Of a DNA stretch of 64,000 nucleotides, positions 55,096-64,000 are shown one piece after another. Position numbers and translations under genes: made by a program. Position 1 is the first letter of the stretch. The number at the start of each line of letters is the position of its first letter. Where the stretch lies: the NCBI RefSeq assembly GCF_011612585.1, contig NZ_CP050133.1, positions 1,612,001 to 1,676,000 of the forward strand, given 5' to 3'. The notes below the pieces were generated by a model that saw only the letters and a program-made list of their open reading frames with translations, was not told the origin of the DNA and made no database searches. This stretch comes from Streptococcus cristatus ATCC 51100 (lineage in GTDB: Bacteria; Bacillota; Bacilli; Lactobacillales; Streptococcaceae).

Positions 55096-57111
55096 CTAGT
55101 CCAGATAATCGCGTTTTTCAAGATGCAGGGATACTAGGTGCCAATTGGCATCCTGCCGCCAGCTAGGATTGGCGACGATTTGGCTGGCGACCTTGCGCGC
55201 TTCTTCCAAAATGGGATAGTCCTCCACGATGTCCGCCACCTGAAACTCTGGGATACCAGACTGACGGGTCCCAAAAATTTCACCAGAGCCACGCATCTTG
55301 AGGTCTTCCTCAGCCAGAACAAAGCCATCTGTTGTCTCGGTCATGATTTTCATACGTTTCTTGCCAGACTCTGTCTTGGGATTGGCAACCAGCACAGCAT
55401 AAGACTGCTTATTTCCTCGACCCACTCGTCCCCGCAGCTGATGAAGCTGGCTGAGTCCGAAGCGGTCAGCATCCATGATAACCATGATGGTCGCATTCGG
55501 AACATTGACGCCGACTTCAATAACTGTAGTTGACACTAGAATATCTGTTTTCCCATCCTTGAAGTCCTGCATAATGGCCTCTTTTTCGTCATTTTTCATA
55601 CGACCGTGAAGGAGAGCCACCTGAGCCTGATTGGCAAAGTAGGCCTTGAGCTCTTCCTCTAGAGCAATCGCATTTTTTAAATCCAAAGCCTCCGATTCCT
55701 CAATCAAGGGAGAAATGAAGTAGACTTGGGCACCCTTGGCCAGCTCTTTTTTCATCCAGTCCAAAACCACTTCCAATTGCTCGTGCTTGACCCAGCGAGT
55801 AATGATAGGCTTGCGGCCAGCCGGCATCTGGTCGATGATAGAGACATCCATGTCACCAAAAGCGGTAATGGCCAAAGTACGAGGAATAGGCGTGGCTGTC
55901 ATCATGAGAACGTCTGGATTATTTCCCTTTTCCCGCAAAATCCGACGCTGGTCCACCCCAAAACGATGTTGCTCATCAATAATGACCAAGCCAAGTCGAT
56001 GATAGACCACCCCTTCCTGAATCAAGGCATGGGTGCCGACCACCATATCTACTTGCCCCGACTCTATGGCAGCTAAAGTCTCTCTGCGTTCAGCGGCTTT
56101 CATACCACCAGTTAGGAGGGCTAAATTCAGTTCAGGAAAGAGCTGAGTCAGGCTATCCAGATGCTGCTCAGCCAAGATTTCTGTCGGAACCATCAAAGCT
56201 GACTGATAGCCTGCCGTATAGGCGGCATACATGGCCAAACCGGCCACAACAGTCTTACCACTACCAACATCTCCTTGCAGGAGACGGTTCATATGAGCAG
56301 GCGATTGCAAATCACTGAGAATTTCTTCCAGACTCCTCTCCTGAGCTTCCGTCAGAGAAAATGGCAATGCAGCTTTTTTTTGAGCCAGCATTTTTTCCTG
56401 CCAAGGAATAGCGAGTCCCTGACTGATATCCTTGTTCTCATGCTTCAGAACCTGCAGCTGCATCTGAAAATAAAAAAGTTCTTCAAACTTGACCCGACGC
56501 AGGGCCTGCTTATATTCCGCCAAATCCCTAGGAAAGTGCATGGCACGCACAGCTTGAGTGCGCCCCAAAAGCTGGTAGCGCTCCAGAAGGACAGGAGGAA
56601 GATTCTCCTCTAACAACTGATCCAAACCTTGGTCAAAGGCTGCCTTAATCAGTTTGACAAGACTGGCCTGACTAATCCCTTGGGCAACTCGATAAACTGG
56701 CTGCAAGTCGTCTTCAACCTGAGCTAACACCTTCATCCCCGTCAGACTAGCCTTGGCTTTATCCCATTTACCAAAAATAGCCACCGTTGCTCCCAGCTCG
56801 ATCTTATCTGCTAGATACGGCTGGTTGAAAAAGTTGACTGCAATCGCGACTTCTCCCTGCTTGATTGTGAAACGCAGGCGATTGCGCTTGTAGCCATAAT
56901 ACTGAACATTAGCTGGAGTCGCGACGATCCCAGAAATGACCGCCTTTTCTCCATCTTCTAAATCAAGGACATTCTTACTCTTAAAATCTTCATAGCGAAA
57001 AGGAAAATAGAGCAGGAGATCCTGCAGGCTCTCAAGGCCTAGTTTTTTAAATTTTTCAGCCGATTTTGGCCCCACTCCTGGCAGAGCCGTCAAAGCCTGG
57101 TGCAGATTCAT
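55096..57111 (-). CDS. recG: ATP-dependent DNA helicase RecG
   Basis: Branch-migrating helicase that remodels stalled forks and Holliday junctions. 671 residues, full length. The N-terminal wedge/OB domain covers about 1-220; motif I is GDVGSGKTVVA near 278, DEQH near 375, the TATPIPRT motif near 400, and the C-terminal helicase motifs IEVGVNVPNATIMVI and QLHQLRGRVGRG near 545-570. Its stop overlaps no neighbour; alr ends 31 bases upstream of its start. Confidence 0.95.
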   Translation of the reverse strand: MNLHQALTALPGVGPKSAEKFKKLGLESLQDLLLYFPFRYEDFKSKNVLDLEDGEKAVISGIVATPANVQYYGYKRNRLRFTIKQGEVAIAVNFFNQPYLADKIELGATVAIFGKWDKAKASLTGMKVLAQVEDDLQPVYRVAQGISQASLVKLIKAAFDQGLDQLLEENLPPVLLERYQLLGRTQAVRAMHFPRDLAEYKQALRRVKFEELFYFQMQLQVLKHENKDISQGLAIPWQEKMLAQKKAALPFSLTEAQERSLEEILSDLQSPAHMNRLLQGDVGSGKTVVAGLAMYAAYTAGYQSALMVPTEILAEQHLDSLTQLFPELNLALLTGGMKAAERRETLAAIESGQVDMVVGTHALIQEGVVYHRLGLVIIDEQHRFGVDQRRILREKGNNPDVLMMTATPIPRTLAITAFGDMDVSIIDQMPAGRKPIITRWVKHEQLEVVLDWMKKELAKGAQVYFISPLIEESEALDLKNAIALEEELKAYFANQAQVALLHGRMKNDEKEAIMQDFKDGKTDILVSTTVIEVGVNVPNATIMVIMDADRFGLSQLHQLRGRVGRGNKQSYAVLVANPKTESGKKRMKIMTETTDGFVLAEEDLKMRGSGEIFGTRQSGIPEFQVADIVEDYPILEEARKVASQIVANPSWRQDANWHLVSLHLEKRDYLD

Positions 57112-57142
57112 CTTGTCTCCTTTCCTTCTTCTTGATTGTCTT

Positions 57143-58249
57143 TTACTTTTTATACTCTCTCGGTACCCTATCGCTGATTAAGCAGACCACTTCATAATTG
57201 ATCGTACCACGTTTGTCTGCCACATCCGTTGCTGTAATAAGCTCGGCTCCACTCTGACCAATCAAGACTACCTGCGTTCCCAAAGGGTAGACTTGAGGTA
57301 GACGCACTGTGATCTGATCCATAGAAACCCGACCGACAATTGGACAGCGCTGACCATCGATCAAGACATCAAAGCCCTGCATGTCGCGGGTCCAGCCATC
57401 AGCATAACCCAGAGGAATGGTTCCAATGATTTGCTGGCTATCACTGGTATAGGTTGCCCCATAACCGACATGGGCGCCCGCTTGAATTTCTTTGACGTGA
57501 ACCAGAGCAGATTCTAAGCTAAGAGCTGGTTTGACCTCATAAGGTAAGTCCAGCACTCGTCCGCTAGGATTCAATCCGTAAATAATATCGCCCAGCCGAA
57601 CAGCATTCATAATCGTGTCACTGTGCCAAAGAGTTGTTGCAGAGTTACTAGCATGCACAACTGGCGGCAAGAAAGCTAACTCACTCAAAATCTCTTTGAA
57701 GCGATTTAATTGAGCTACAAAATGACTTGTATCTAATTCGTCAGCTGTTGCAAAATGAGTGAAAATTCCTTCTACCACAGCTCCTGCTGCTTGCAGGCGG
57801 CTAATTGCTTGCTGGGCTTCTTGACTATCACGGAAGCCAATGCGTCCCATGCCTGAATCAATCTTGATATGAACAGTCAAGCCCGTCAGATTAGCTTGCT
57901 GGCTCAAGAGCTCCTCCAGCCAAGCTAGGCTGGCCACCGTCAAGGTAATCTGCTGCTGGATAGCTAAAGGTACAGCCTCCAATGAAGAAACACCCAAAAT
58001 AAGAATGGATTTAGCAATGCCAGCTTCTCGTAGTTCGAGGGCTTCATCAATATTGGACACGCAAAAACCATCTACAAGCGGCTGAATATACTGAGAGACA
58101 GGAACCGCACCATGTCCATAAGCATTGGCCTTGACTACTGCCCACTTCTGGACCGACTGGGGAATATGAGCCGCAATTTGCTCAATATTAAATGCAATAG
58201 CAGACAGGTCTATGACTGCTTTAGTGGGTCTATGTAGACTAGCTTTCAT
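57143..58249 (-). CDS. alr: Alanine racemase
   Basis: PLP enzyme that makes D-alanine for peptidoglycan and teichoic acids. 368 residues. [12 protein letters not shown] (about 37-48) carries the PLP Lys, [11 protein letters not shown] near 130 and GYGATYTSD near 263 (catalytic Tyr) are typical. The ATG lies inside the end of acpS with an 11-base overlap, so translation is coupled; secA-DAHP synthases-acpS-alr-recG is the usual streptococcal order. Confidence 0.95.
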   Translation of the reverse strand: MKASLHRPTKAVIDLSAIAFNIEQIAAHIPQSVQKWAVVKANAYGHGAVPVSQYIQPLVDGFCVSNIDEALELREAGIAKSILILGVSSLEAVPLAIQQQITLTVASLAWLEELLSQQANLTGLTVHIKIDSGMGRIGFRDSQEAQQAISRLQAAGAVVEGIFTHFATADELDTSHFVAQLNRFKEILSELAFLPPVVHASNSATTLWHSDTIMNAVRLGDIIYGLNPSGRVLDLPYEVKPALSLESALVHVKEIQAGAHVGYGATYTSDSQQIIGTIPLGYADGWTRDMQGFDVLIDGQRCPIVGRVSMDQITVRLPQVYPLGTQVVLIGQSGAELITATDVADKRGTINYEVVCLISDRVPREYKK

Positions 58250-58601
58250 TGTCTTCCTCCAAAATCACACTGGCGGTCACCAGATTTCCAGCATGACTGA
58301 TTGATAGCCATACCGAACCAGCAAAGGGAGACTTACTAAAATAGGGAGCCCCCTTATCATCATTTAAAATTTCCAAATCCTGAAAAGTCACAGGGCCAAT
58401 ACCGGTCCCCCAAGCCTTGGCAAAGGCTTCTTTAGCTGACCAGCGACCGGCCAAATATTCCAGCTTGCGCTTGCCCTTTAAGGAGCCAAACCGAGCCAAC
58501 TCCTGAGCTGTCAAGATTTTCTCAGCAAAGCGCTCATTCTTCTCGTAGGCCCGACCAATGCTGGAAATCTCTTCTATATCTATTCCGTGTCCTCTTATCA
58601 T
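58239..58601 (-). CDS. acpS: Holo-[acyl-carrier-protein] synthase
   Basis: Transfers phosphopantetheine from CoA to acyl carrier protein. 120 residues. [15 protein letters not shown] has the metal-binding Asp, [20 protein letters not shown] near 53-72 has the catalytic Glu-Ala-Phe-x-Lys motif, and [16 protein letters not shown] closes the fold. The start at 58601 is the family start; upstream in-frame codons exist but would overlap an inverted repeat. No strong ribosome site is visible at this start. Confidence 0.93.
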   Translation of the reverse strand: MIRGHGIDIEEISSIGRAYEKNERFAEKILTAQELARFGSLKGKRKLEYLAGRWSAKEAFAKAWGTGIGPVTFQDLEILNDDKGAPYFSKSPFAGSVWLSISHAGNLVTASVILEEDNES

Positions 58602-58650
58602 ACTTCTATTAGGAATACGAAGCAACGCCCTTCTCCCAAGGAGATTGAAA

Positions 58651-58735
58651 GAAAATCTAATTTCGACAAGGCAAACCGATGAGAATGACACTGAAATGCA
58701 TCAAAGAGGTTTAACATCATCAAAATTAGATTTTC
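58651..58735 (-). repeat. 13-bp inverted repeat with 59-base loop upstream of acpS
   Basis: GAAAATCTAATTT at 58651-58663 and AAATTAGATTTTC at 58723-58735 are perfectly complementary. They fill the 198-base gap between the DAHP synthase pair and acpS, where the operon is usually tighter. In a transcript the stem could form a structured spacer. Confidence 0.55.
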
Positions 58736-58799
58736 GTAGAGTATGAGCTTGCCTATATTCATTAGTAGACTTCTAGCAAAGCCTCCTAATCCTTTCTAT

Positions 58800-59837
58800 T
58801 TAAGCTTCTTTTTCTAAGGTATCATAGATTTCCTGAATGAGCTCTTCTGTCTTGTCCCAGCCCAAGCAAGGATCGGTAATGGACTTACCAAAGACTTCTG
58901 GCTCATTCTGGCGGCCATCCTCCAAGTAGGACTCAATCATGAATCCACGCACAGCCTTTTTGATTTGCTCATTCCAAGCACAGTTGATCAGAGTCTGACG
59001 GATAATACGGATCTGCTCCAAATACTGCTTGCCAGAATTATCATGATTGGTATCAATCAGGATAAAAGGATTGGACAGCTTCATTTCTTCATAGCGTTTG
59101 ATCACATCCAGAAGATTTTCGTAATAGAAGTTAGGCTTGTTCTTACCGTACTCATCTAACGCACCACGCAAAATCACATGCGCAAGAGGATTTCCTAACG
59201 TTTCTACTTCCTGACCATGATAGAGGAAGATTTGCTTATTTTGAGCAGCATAGACAGCATTAAACATGACTCCAAGATTGCCAGATGTTGGATTTTTCAT
59301 ACCAACCGGAGCGTCAATGCCAGACGCTACGAAGCGGTGTTCTTGATCTTCGACCGAACGAGCACCTACGGCATGGTAACTGACCAAATCATCTACCAGC
59401 ACTAGATTAGAAGGATAGAGCATTTCATCAGCAGTGGTCAAGCCCGTCTCAGTAATGACTCGGTAATGAAGCTGGCGCACCGCCTTTAACCCATTGATCA
59501 AGCTTGGACTTTTTGAAGTATCTGGCTGGTGAACGAGCCCTTTATAGCCGTCCCCATTGGTCCGAGGCTTGGCAGTATAGACCCGCATGACGATAAAAAT
59601 CTTATCCGCCACCTTCTGCTGCAGTTCAGCCAATCGACGAGCATACTCCAGCACCGCCTCCTCATTGTCAGATGAGCAGGGACCGATAACCAAGAGCAAG
59701 CGTTGATCTTCTCCCTTGATGATGGCAGCCAATTCCTGATCACGCTGATATTTCTTTTTCAGAGCTTGGTCTGACAAAATTGTTGCAGACTTGATCTGCT
59801 CGATGTCAATTTCCTGACCTTTTTCTATAAATGCCAT
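58800..59837 (-). CDS. DAHP synthase, class I (second of tandem pair)
   Basis: Condenses phosphoenolpyruvate and erythrose 4-phosphate in the first step of aromatic amino acid synthesis. 345 residues. LLLVIGPCSSDNEEAVLEYA (about 49-68), KPRTNGDGYKGLVHQPD (about 91-107), RSVEDQEHRFVASG near 160 and IDTNHDNSGKQY near 262 are conserved. It starts two bases after the stop of a paralogue of nearly the same size with long identical stretches, so this is an old tandem duplication; the two probably differ in feedback inhibitor. Confidence 0.92.
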   Translation of the reverse strand: MAFIEKGQEIDIEQIKSATILSDQALKKKYQRDQELAAIIKGEDQRLLLVIGPCSSDNEEAVLEYARRLAELQQKVADKIFIVMRVYTAKPRTNGDGYKGLVHQPDTSKSPSLINGLKAVRQLHYRVITETGLTTADEMLYPSNLVLVDDLVSYHAVGARSVEDQEHRFVASGIDAPVGMKNPTSGNLGVMFNAVYAAQNKQIFLYHGQEVETLGNPLAHVILRGALDEYGKNKPNFYYENLLDVIKRYEEMKLSNPFILIDTNHDNSGKQYLEQIRIIRQTLINCAWNEQIKKAVRGFMIESYLEDGRQNEPEVFGKSITDPCLGWDKTEELIQEIYDTLEKEA

Positions 59838-59838
59838 A

Positions 59839-60870
59839 TTATTTACCTAGTGTGTCGTATATCTCATGGACGAGTTCGACCGTCTTGTCCCAGCCTAGGC
59901 ATGGATCTGTGATAGATTTGCCAAAGACTTCTGGTTCATTTTGTCGGCCATCCTCCAAGTAAGATTCAATCATAAAGCCACGAACCACCTTCTTGATTTT
60001 ATCATTCCAGTCGCGGTTGATCAAAGTCTGACGAACAATACGGACTTGCTCCAAATACTGCTTGCCAGAGTTGTCATGGTTAGTATCAATGATGATAAAT
60101 GGATTTTCTAGTCCCATAGCTTCATACTGGGCGATTGTATCCAGCAGATTATCATAATAGTAGTTCGGAATATTTTTGCCATATTCATTGATGGCACCGC
60201 GCAGAATCGCATGAACCAAGGGATTTCCGCTCGTCTCTACTTCTCTATTTGCAAAGAGGAAGCTCTGCTTGTTCTGAGCCGCATAAATACCGTTAAACAT
60301 GACATTCAGATTGCCAGATGTTGGATTTTTCAAACCAGTCGGAAAATCCGCTCCACTGGCTACAAAGCGGTGCTGCTGATCTTCAACAGAACGAGCACCG
60401 ATCGCCATATAGGAAATCAAATCATCTACTAAGGGGAGATTTTCTGGGTAAAGCATCTCGTCAGCCGTCGTCATTCCAGTTTCTGAAATCACGCGGTAAT
60501 GCAGGTTACGCACCGCTTTAATTCCGTTGATTAGGCTAGGTGCCGCTGTCGCATTAGGCTGATGAATCAAACCCTTGTAGCCATCACCATTGGTCCGTGG
60601 CTTGGCTGTGTAGACCCGCATGACCATAAAGATCCGATCTTTAACCTCTTCCTGAAGAGCTGCCAAACGCTTGGCGTATTCCAAGACAGCTTCTTCATTG
60701 TCTGAGGAGCAAGGACCGATGACCAAAAGGATACGATCATCCTCACCGCGGATAATAGCTTCTAGTTGACGATCTCGTTCTTGCTTACGAGCCAAAATAG
60801 AACCTTCTAACTTAGCAAGCTGACGCACTTCTGCTACATTGATTGGTTGACTAGTTGCTTTAAAGGTCAT
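59839..60870 (-). CDS. DAHP synthase, class I (first of tandem pair)
   Basis: 343-residue paralogue of the next gene, with the same motifs: LLVIGPCSSDNEEAVLEYA near 49, KPRTNGDGYKGLIHQPN, RSVEDQQHRFVASG and IDTNHDNSGKQY. The two differ most in the N-terminal 45 residues and in the segment near 205-215 (FLFANREVETS here), regions that form the regulatory site in related enzymes. It follows secA by 16 bases and is probably part of its transcript. Confidence 0.92.
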   Translation of the reverse strand: MTFKATSQPINVAEVRQLAKLEGSILARKQERDRQLEAIIRGEDDRILLVIGPCSSDNEEAVLEYAKRLAALQEEVKDRIFMVMRVYTAKPRTNGDGYKGLIHQPNATAAPSLINGIKAVRNLHYRVISETGMTTADEMLYPENLPLVDDLISYMAIGARSVEDQQHRFVASGADFPTGLKNPTSGNLNVMFNGIYAAQNKQSFLFANREVETSGNPLVHAILRGAINEYGKNIPNYYYDNLLDTIAQYEAMGLENPFIIIDTNHDNSGKQYLEQVRIVRQTLINRDWNDKIKKVVRGFMIESYLEDGRQNEPEVFGKSITDPCLGWDKTVELVHEIYDTLGK

Positions 60871-60886
60871 CTTCTCTCCTTATAAA

Positions 60887-63406
60887 CTACTTCTTGCGGC
60901 CATGACAGTTTTTAAATTTCTTACCTGAACCACATGGACATAAATCATTTCTTTTTACAGAGGATAAATCAACATTTTTTGGAAGATTTGGGTTTTGAGC
61001 AGCAATGTTTCGAGTAGCTGTCGTGCTGATACTGTGCTCTGTACGTGGACGTTCTTGCTCATGGATCTGTGCTTTCATCATGAGACGAGTCACATCAAAC
61101 TCGATAGAGCCGATCATATCATTAAACATCCGGAAACCTTCTGCCTGATACTCAACAACTGGGTTGTTCTGAGCATAGCCGCGAAGCCCCACAGCCTGAC
61201 GCAATTGATCCAAGGCGTCGATATGATCTGTCCATTTATTATCTACAACACGTAGGATCAGCACTTTTTGGAACTCTTGAACTGCTTCTTCATCACGAAG
61301 TTTAGAAACCTGATTGGCATAAACTTCAGAAGCTCGTTCCATCAAGTAATCTTTGATCTCTTGATTCGATTTACCTTCTAAATCGTCAGCTGAGATAGAA
61401 TCCTCAGCTACAAGGTTATATTTAGCAAAATTCAGAATCGCTTCAATTCTTTCATCGTGGTCTGAATGGCTGCTGCCATCTACGATCCGATTAATGGTAC
61501 GACGGATCATGGCATGAATTTCTGGAGCCAAATCACGGTCTGCTGTGATGACGTCATAGCGCTGAGAATAGATAATTTCACGTTGTTCGCGCATGACATC
61601 GTCATATTGAAGGACTTGCTTACGCGTATCGTAGTTATTTCCTTCAACCCGTTTTTGAGCCCCTTCAACCTGACGCGTGAGCATCCGAGACTTGATGACG
61701 GACTCTTCTTCGCTCAGATTCATCCGGTCTAGCACAGCCTTAATGCGCTCTGAACCGAAACGTTTCATCAAATCGTCTTCGAGAGATAGGTAGAATTGTG
61801 ATTCGCCTGGATCACCCTGACGTCCTGAACGTCCACGAAGCTGATTGTCAATCCGGCGGCTTTCATGACGCTCTGTACCAATGACACAAAGTCCACCCAA
61901 TTCACGTACACCTTCACCTAACTTAATATCGGTACCACGTCCAGCCATGTTGGTCGCAATGGTAATAGCACCACGCTGACCAGCATTCATGATAATCTGT
62001 GCTTCTTTATAATGGTTCTTAGCATTCAGAACTTCATGAGGAATTCCTGCAGCCACTAATTTTTGAGAAAGATAGTCACTCGTGTCAACCGATACTGTAC
62101 CGACCAAGACAGGCTGGCCTGTTTTGTAGCGTTCCTTGACGTCTTCCACGACTGCTTTAAACTTCGCTTCCAAGCTAGGATACAGCAAATCTGGATGGTC
62201 GATACGTTGGACCGGACGGTTAGTTGGAATTGGAATTACACGGATATTATAAATTTCGCGGAATTCTTCTTCTTCTGTTTTACCAGTCCCTGTCATCCCT
62301 GACAGCTTTTTATACATACGGAAAAGGTTCTGGTAAGTAATCGAAGCAGATGTCTTTGATTCTTCTTGGATAGGCACAGCTTCTTTTGCTTCAATCGCTT
62401 GGTGGAGTCCATCAGAGAAACGACGACCTTCCATTGTACGCCCTGTAAATTGGTCAACGATGAGGATTTCCTGCTTTTCGCTCACGACATAATCCACATC
62501 TAAGGTCATAATATAGTTAGCACGCAAGGCATTGTCGATAAAGTGAGTCAAAGCAACATTCTCAAGATCGTATAGATTTTCTAAATTAAAGTAACTTTCA
62601 GCCTTGTCAATACCAGAATCTGACAAACCAATCGTCTTAGATGGAATATCAATGATATAGTCATCTTTTTGAAGTGTTTTCACAAAGCTATCCGCTCTGT
62701 AATAAAGCTGATTCGTATCAGAAGCTGTCGGTCCTGACACGATCAATGGCGTACGCGCTTCGTCAATCAAGATAGAATCCACCTCGTCAACCAAGGCATA
62801 GTTAAGCGGGCGCTGCACCATATTTTCAGCCCGAACCACCATGTTATCGCGCAGGTAGTCAAAACCAATTTCAGAGTTGGTTGAGTAGGTGATGTCACAA
62901 GCATAAGCTTCTCTTTTTTCCATTGGTGACTTAGATGCTAGGTTGATACCAACAGAAAGTCCCAACCAAGAATAAAGTTCACCCATCTCAGTCGCATCAC
63001 GCTCTGACAAGTATTCATTGACTGTAACAACGTGAACTCCTTGGCCAGATAAGGCATTCAGGTAAACAGGCATAGTCGCTGTCAGGGTTTTTCCTTCCCC
63101 CGTACGCATTTCTGGCACATCACCATGGTGAAGGACAATCCCCCCCATAATCTGAACCTTATATGGGAAAAGACCTAAGACACGCTTAGCTCCTTCACGG
63201 ACAACTGCAAATGCTTCAAACAAAAGTTGATCTAAAGTTTCACCATTAGCATAACGTTCCTTAAATTCAACCGTTTTTGCTTGCAGTTCCTCATCGGTCA
63301 AGGCTGCCATTTCGTCCTCATAGGACATGACCTTGTCCGCCATCTTTTCTAATTTTCTTATTTCACCTTTATCATTTTCGATGATTTTTTTTAAAATATT
63401 AGCCAT
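60887..63406 (-). CDS. secA: Preprotein translocase ATPase SecA (housekeeping)
   Basis: Motor of the general Sec pathway. 839 residues. [17 protein letters not shown] near 99-115 is Walker [18 protein letters not shown] near 206-222 is Walker [18 protein letters not shown] near 495 and [15 protein letters not shown] near 530 are helicase motif V/VI regions. The C-terminus ends with a zinc-binding [19 protein letters not shown]. That zinc tail and the full length mark it as SecA1; SecA2 of SRR systems lacks such a tail. A strong promoter is upstream. Confidence 0.96.
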   Translation of the reverse strand: MANILKKIIENDKGEIRKLEKMADKVMSYEDEMAALTDEELQAKTVEFKERYANGETLDQLLFEAFAVVREGAKRVLGLFPYKVQIMGGIVLHHGDVPEMRTGEGKTLTATMPVYLNALSGQGVHVVTVNEYLSERDATEMGELYSWLGLSVGINLASKSPMEKREAYACDITYSTNSEIGFDYLRDNMVVRAENMVQRPLNYALVDEVDSILIDEARTPLIVSGPTASDTNQLYYRADSFVKTLQKDDYIIDIPSKTIGLSDSGIDKAESYFNLENLYDLENVALTHFIDNALRANYIMTLDVDYVVSEKQEILIVDQFTGRTMEGRRFSDGLHQAIEAKEAVPIQEESKTSASITYQNLFRMYKKLSGMTGTGKTEEEEFREIYNIRVIPIPTNRPVQRIDHPDLLYPSLEAKFKAVVEDVKERYKTGQPVLVGTVSVDTSDYLSQKLVAAGIPHEVLNAKNHYKEAQIIMNAGQRGAITIATNMAGRGTDIKLGEGVRELGGLCVIGTERHESRRIDNQLRGRSGRQGDPGESQFYLSLEDDLMKRFGSERIKAVLDRMNLSEEESVIKSRMLTRQVEGAQKRVEGNNYDTRKQVLQYDDVMREQREIIYSQRYDVITADRDLAPEIHAMIRRTINRIVDGSSHSDHDERIEAILNFAKYNLVAEDSISADDLEGKSNQEIKDYLMERASEVYANQVSKLRDEEAVQEFQKVLILRVVDNKWTDHIDALDQLRQAVGLRGYAQNNPVVEYQAEGFRMFNDMIGSIEFDVTRLMMKAQIHEQERPRTEHSISTTATRNIAAQNPNLPKNVDLSSVKRNDLCPCGSGKKFKNCHGRKK

Positions 63407-63450
63407 TTTATTCCTTACTCGCTATGTTCTGTTTATAAATGTTTCCTCTC

Positions 63451-63479
63451 ATTATAGCATGTTTCCCCATATCTTTCAA
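63451..63479 (-). promoter_or_regulatory. secA promoter
   Basis: TTGAAA (63479-63474), exactly 17 bases, then TATAAT (63456-63451) preceded by TGC. Near-consensus at -35 and full consensus extended -10. It likely drives secA and the downstream DAHP synthase, acpS, alr, recG genes. Confidence 0.8.
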
Positions 63480-63622
63480 GAAATAATCCATTTAGCAATT
63501 GGCTTGAAAGGCTGTCATTTCTCAATTTACACGCTTATCTGCCTAACTCTTCTTGCACTCAAATTTGCTAAATAATCATGGTTTTCACGAAGTAGTTTCT
63601 CGCATAATTATCATAATTTCGA

Positions 63623-63628
63623 TATAAT
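63623..63628 (+). promoter_or_regulatory. -10 of queG, seven bases from its start codon
   Basis: Consensus TATAAT ends at 63628 and the ATG starts at 63636. There is no Shine-Dalgarno sequence between. No good -35 at normal spacing. Confidence 0.55.
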
Positions 63629-63635
63629 AATAGCA

Positions 63636-64000
63636 ATGAATATCAAAGAAGAAATTATCAAATTATCAAAAGACATTGGCATTTCTAAAATTGGCTTTAC
63701 GACAGCAGATGACTTTGACTATCTGGAAAAGTCGCTGCGTTTGGCTGTAGAAGAAGGCCGAAATTCAGGTTTTGAACATAAGAATATTGAGGAACGAATT
63801 AAACCTAAGCTAAGTTTGGCTTCGGCCAAGACCATCATCTCTATCGCAGTCGCCTATCCCCACAAGCTCAAGCAGCAGCCACAAAAAACAGCCTACAAAC
63901 GAGGAAAATTCACTCCCAACAGCTGGGGGCTAGACTATCACTATGTCCTACAGGACAAGCTAGATCGGCTTGCAAAGGGAATTGAGGAGTTAACTGCCGA
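63636..64000 (+). CDS. queG: Epoxyqueuosine reductase QueG, N-terminal part (cut by window edge)
   Basis: Final step of queuosine formation on tRNA: reduces epoxyqueuosine with cobalamin and iron-sulfur clusters. The first 121 residues are in the window. MNIKEEIIKLSKDIGISKIG, then FTTADDF, EHKNIEERIKPKLSL and TIISIAVAYPHKL match the N-terminal domain of the family. The start has no ribosome site, and the -10 element lies seven bases upstream, suggesting a leaderless transcript. Divergent from secA. Confidence 0.9.
   Translation, partial: MNIKEEIIKLSKDIGISKIGFTTADDFDYLEKSLRLAVEEGRNSGFEHKNIEERIKPKLSLASAKTIISIAVAYPHKLKQQPQKTAYKRGKFTPNSWGLDYHYVLQDKLDRLAKGIEELTA

Noticed and set aside
60887..63406. 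SecA2 of the accessory Sec system for the adhesin
   Set aside because: Full length of 839 residues with a C-terminal zinc-binding Cys motif and position upstream of the DAHP synthases mark it as the general SecA.

Overview
This window reads as the chromosome of an oral, viridans-type Streptococcus, most likely of the sanguinis/gordonii/cristatus/mitis part of the genus. That placement is an inference. It rests on gene order (the mapZ-rlmL-rnpB-gpsB-ypsA-recU-pbp1a block, the yqeG-yqeH-yhbY-nadD-yqeK-rsfS operon, and secA-DAHP synthase pair-acpS-alr-recG), on a lactate oxidase of the H2O2-forming kind, and on a giant LPXTG-anchored serine-rich repeat adhesin with an accessory-Sec type signal peptide.

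Layout. 1-3.8 kb: the start of methionyl-tRNA synthetase (cut by the window edge), exodeoxyribonuclease III, a small glyoxalase-fold protein, then on the minus strand the tail of a ten-gene operon that runs from yqeG (8.4 kb) down to tmcAL (2.0 kb) and covers ribosome assembly, NAD synthesis and tRNA modification. 8.4-9.2 kb holds a decayed membrane-protein gene. 9.4-15.7 kb: a TVP38-type membrane protein, an LCP-family protein with a GNAT acetyltransferase and tsaE, a purine permease, a DUF1361 membrane protein and a Cof-type phosphatase. 15.8-18.7 kb: a four-gene polar amino acid ABC transporter. 19.0-20.1 kb: lactate oxidase with a perfect palindrome like a catabolite operator in its leader. 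20.4-23.4 kb is AT-rich accessory DNA: two unrecognised membrane proteins, a DUF6261-like protein, and an array of 42-bp tandem repeats. 23.4-27.8 kb: aldo/keto reductase, a 62-residue membrane protein, nagA and a Na/Pi cotransporter.

28.2-41.5 kb is one gene, a serine-rich repeat surface protein of about 4430 residues. Two repeat systems of different period (54 bp and 48 bp) abut inside it. No accessory Sec (secA2/secY2/asp) or glycosyltransferase genes lie nearby, so its export and glycosylation machinery must be encoded elsewhere. It is followed upstream by cell-division and wall genes (mapZ, rlmL, the RNase P RNA gene, gpsB, a YpsA-like gene, then divergent recU-pbp1a).

48.9-64 kb: aminopeptidase C, an IS1182-family element that has landed in, and duplicated, the intrinsic terminator of the next gene, a GNAT acetyltransferase, the NAD salvage pair nadE-pncB, a probable 25-residue peptide gene with its own signals, recG, alr, acpS, two tandem DAHP synthases, secA, and the start of queG.

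Most genes are ordinary core genome. The parts most worth a second look are the giant adhesin and its internal duplications, the terminator-duplicating insertion sequence, the 42-bp repeat array with an associated terminator, the tiny peptide gene, the decayed gene upstream of yqeG, the paired 155-bp intergenic element, and two genes that look leaderless.
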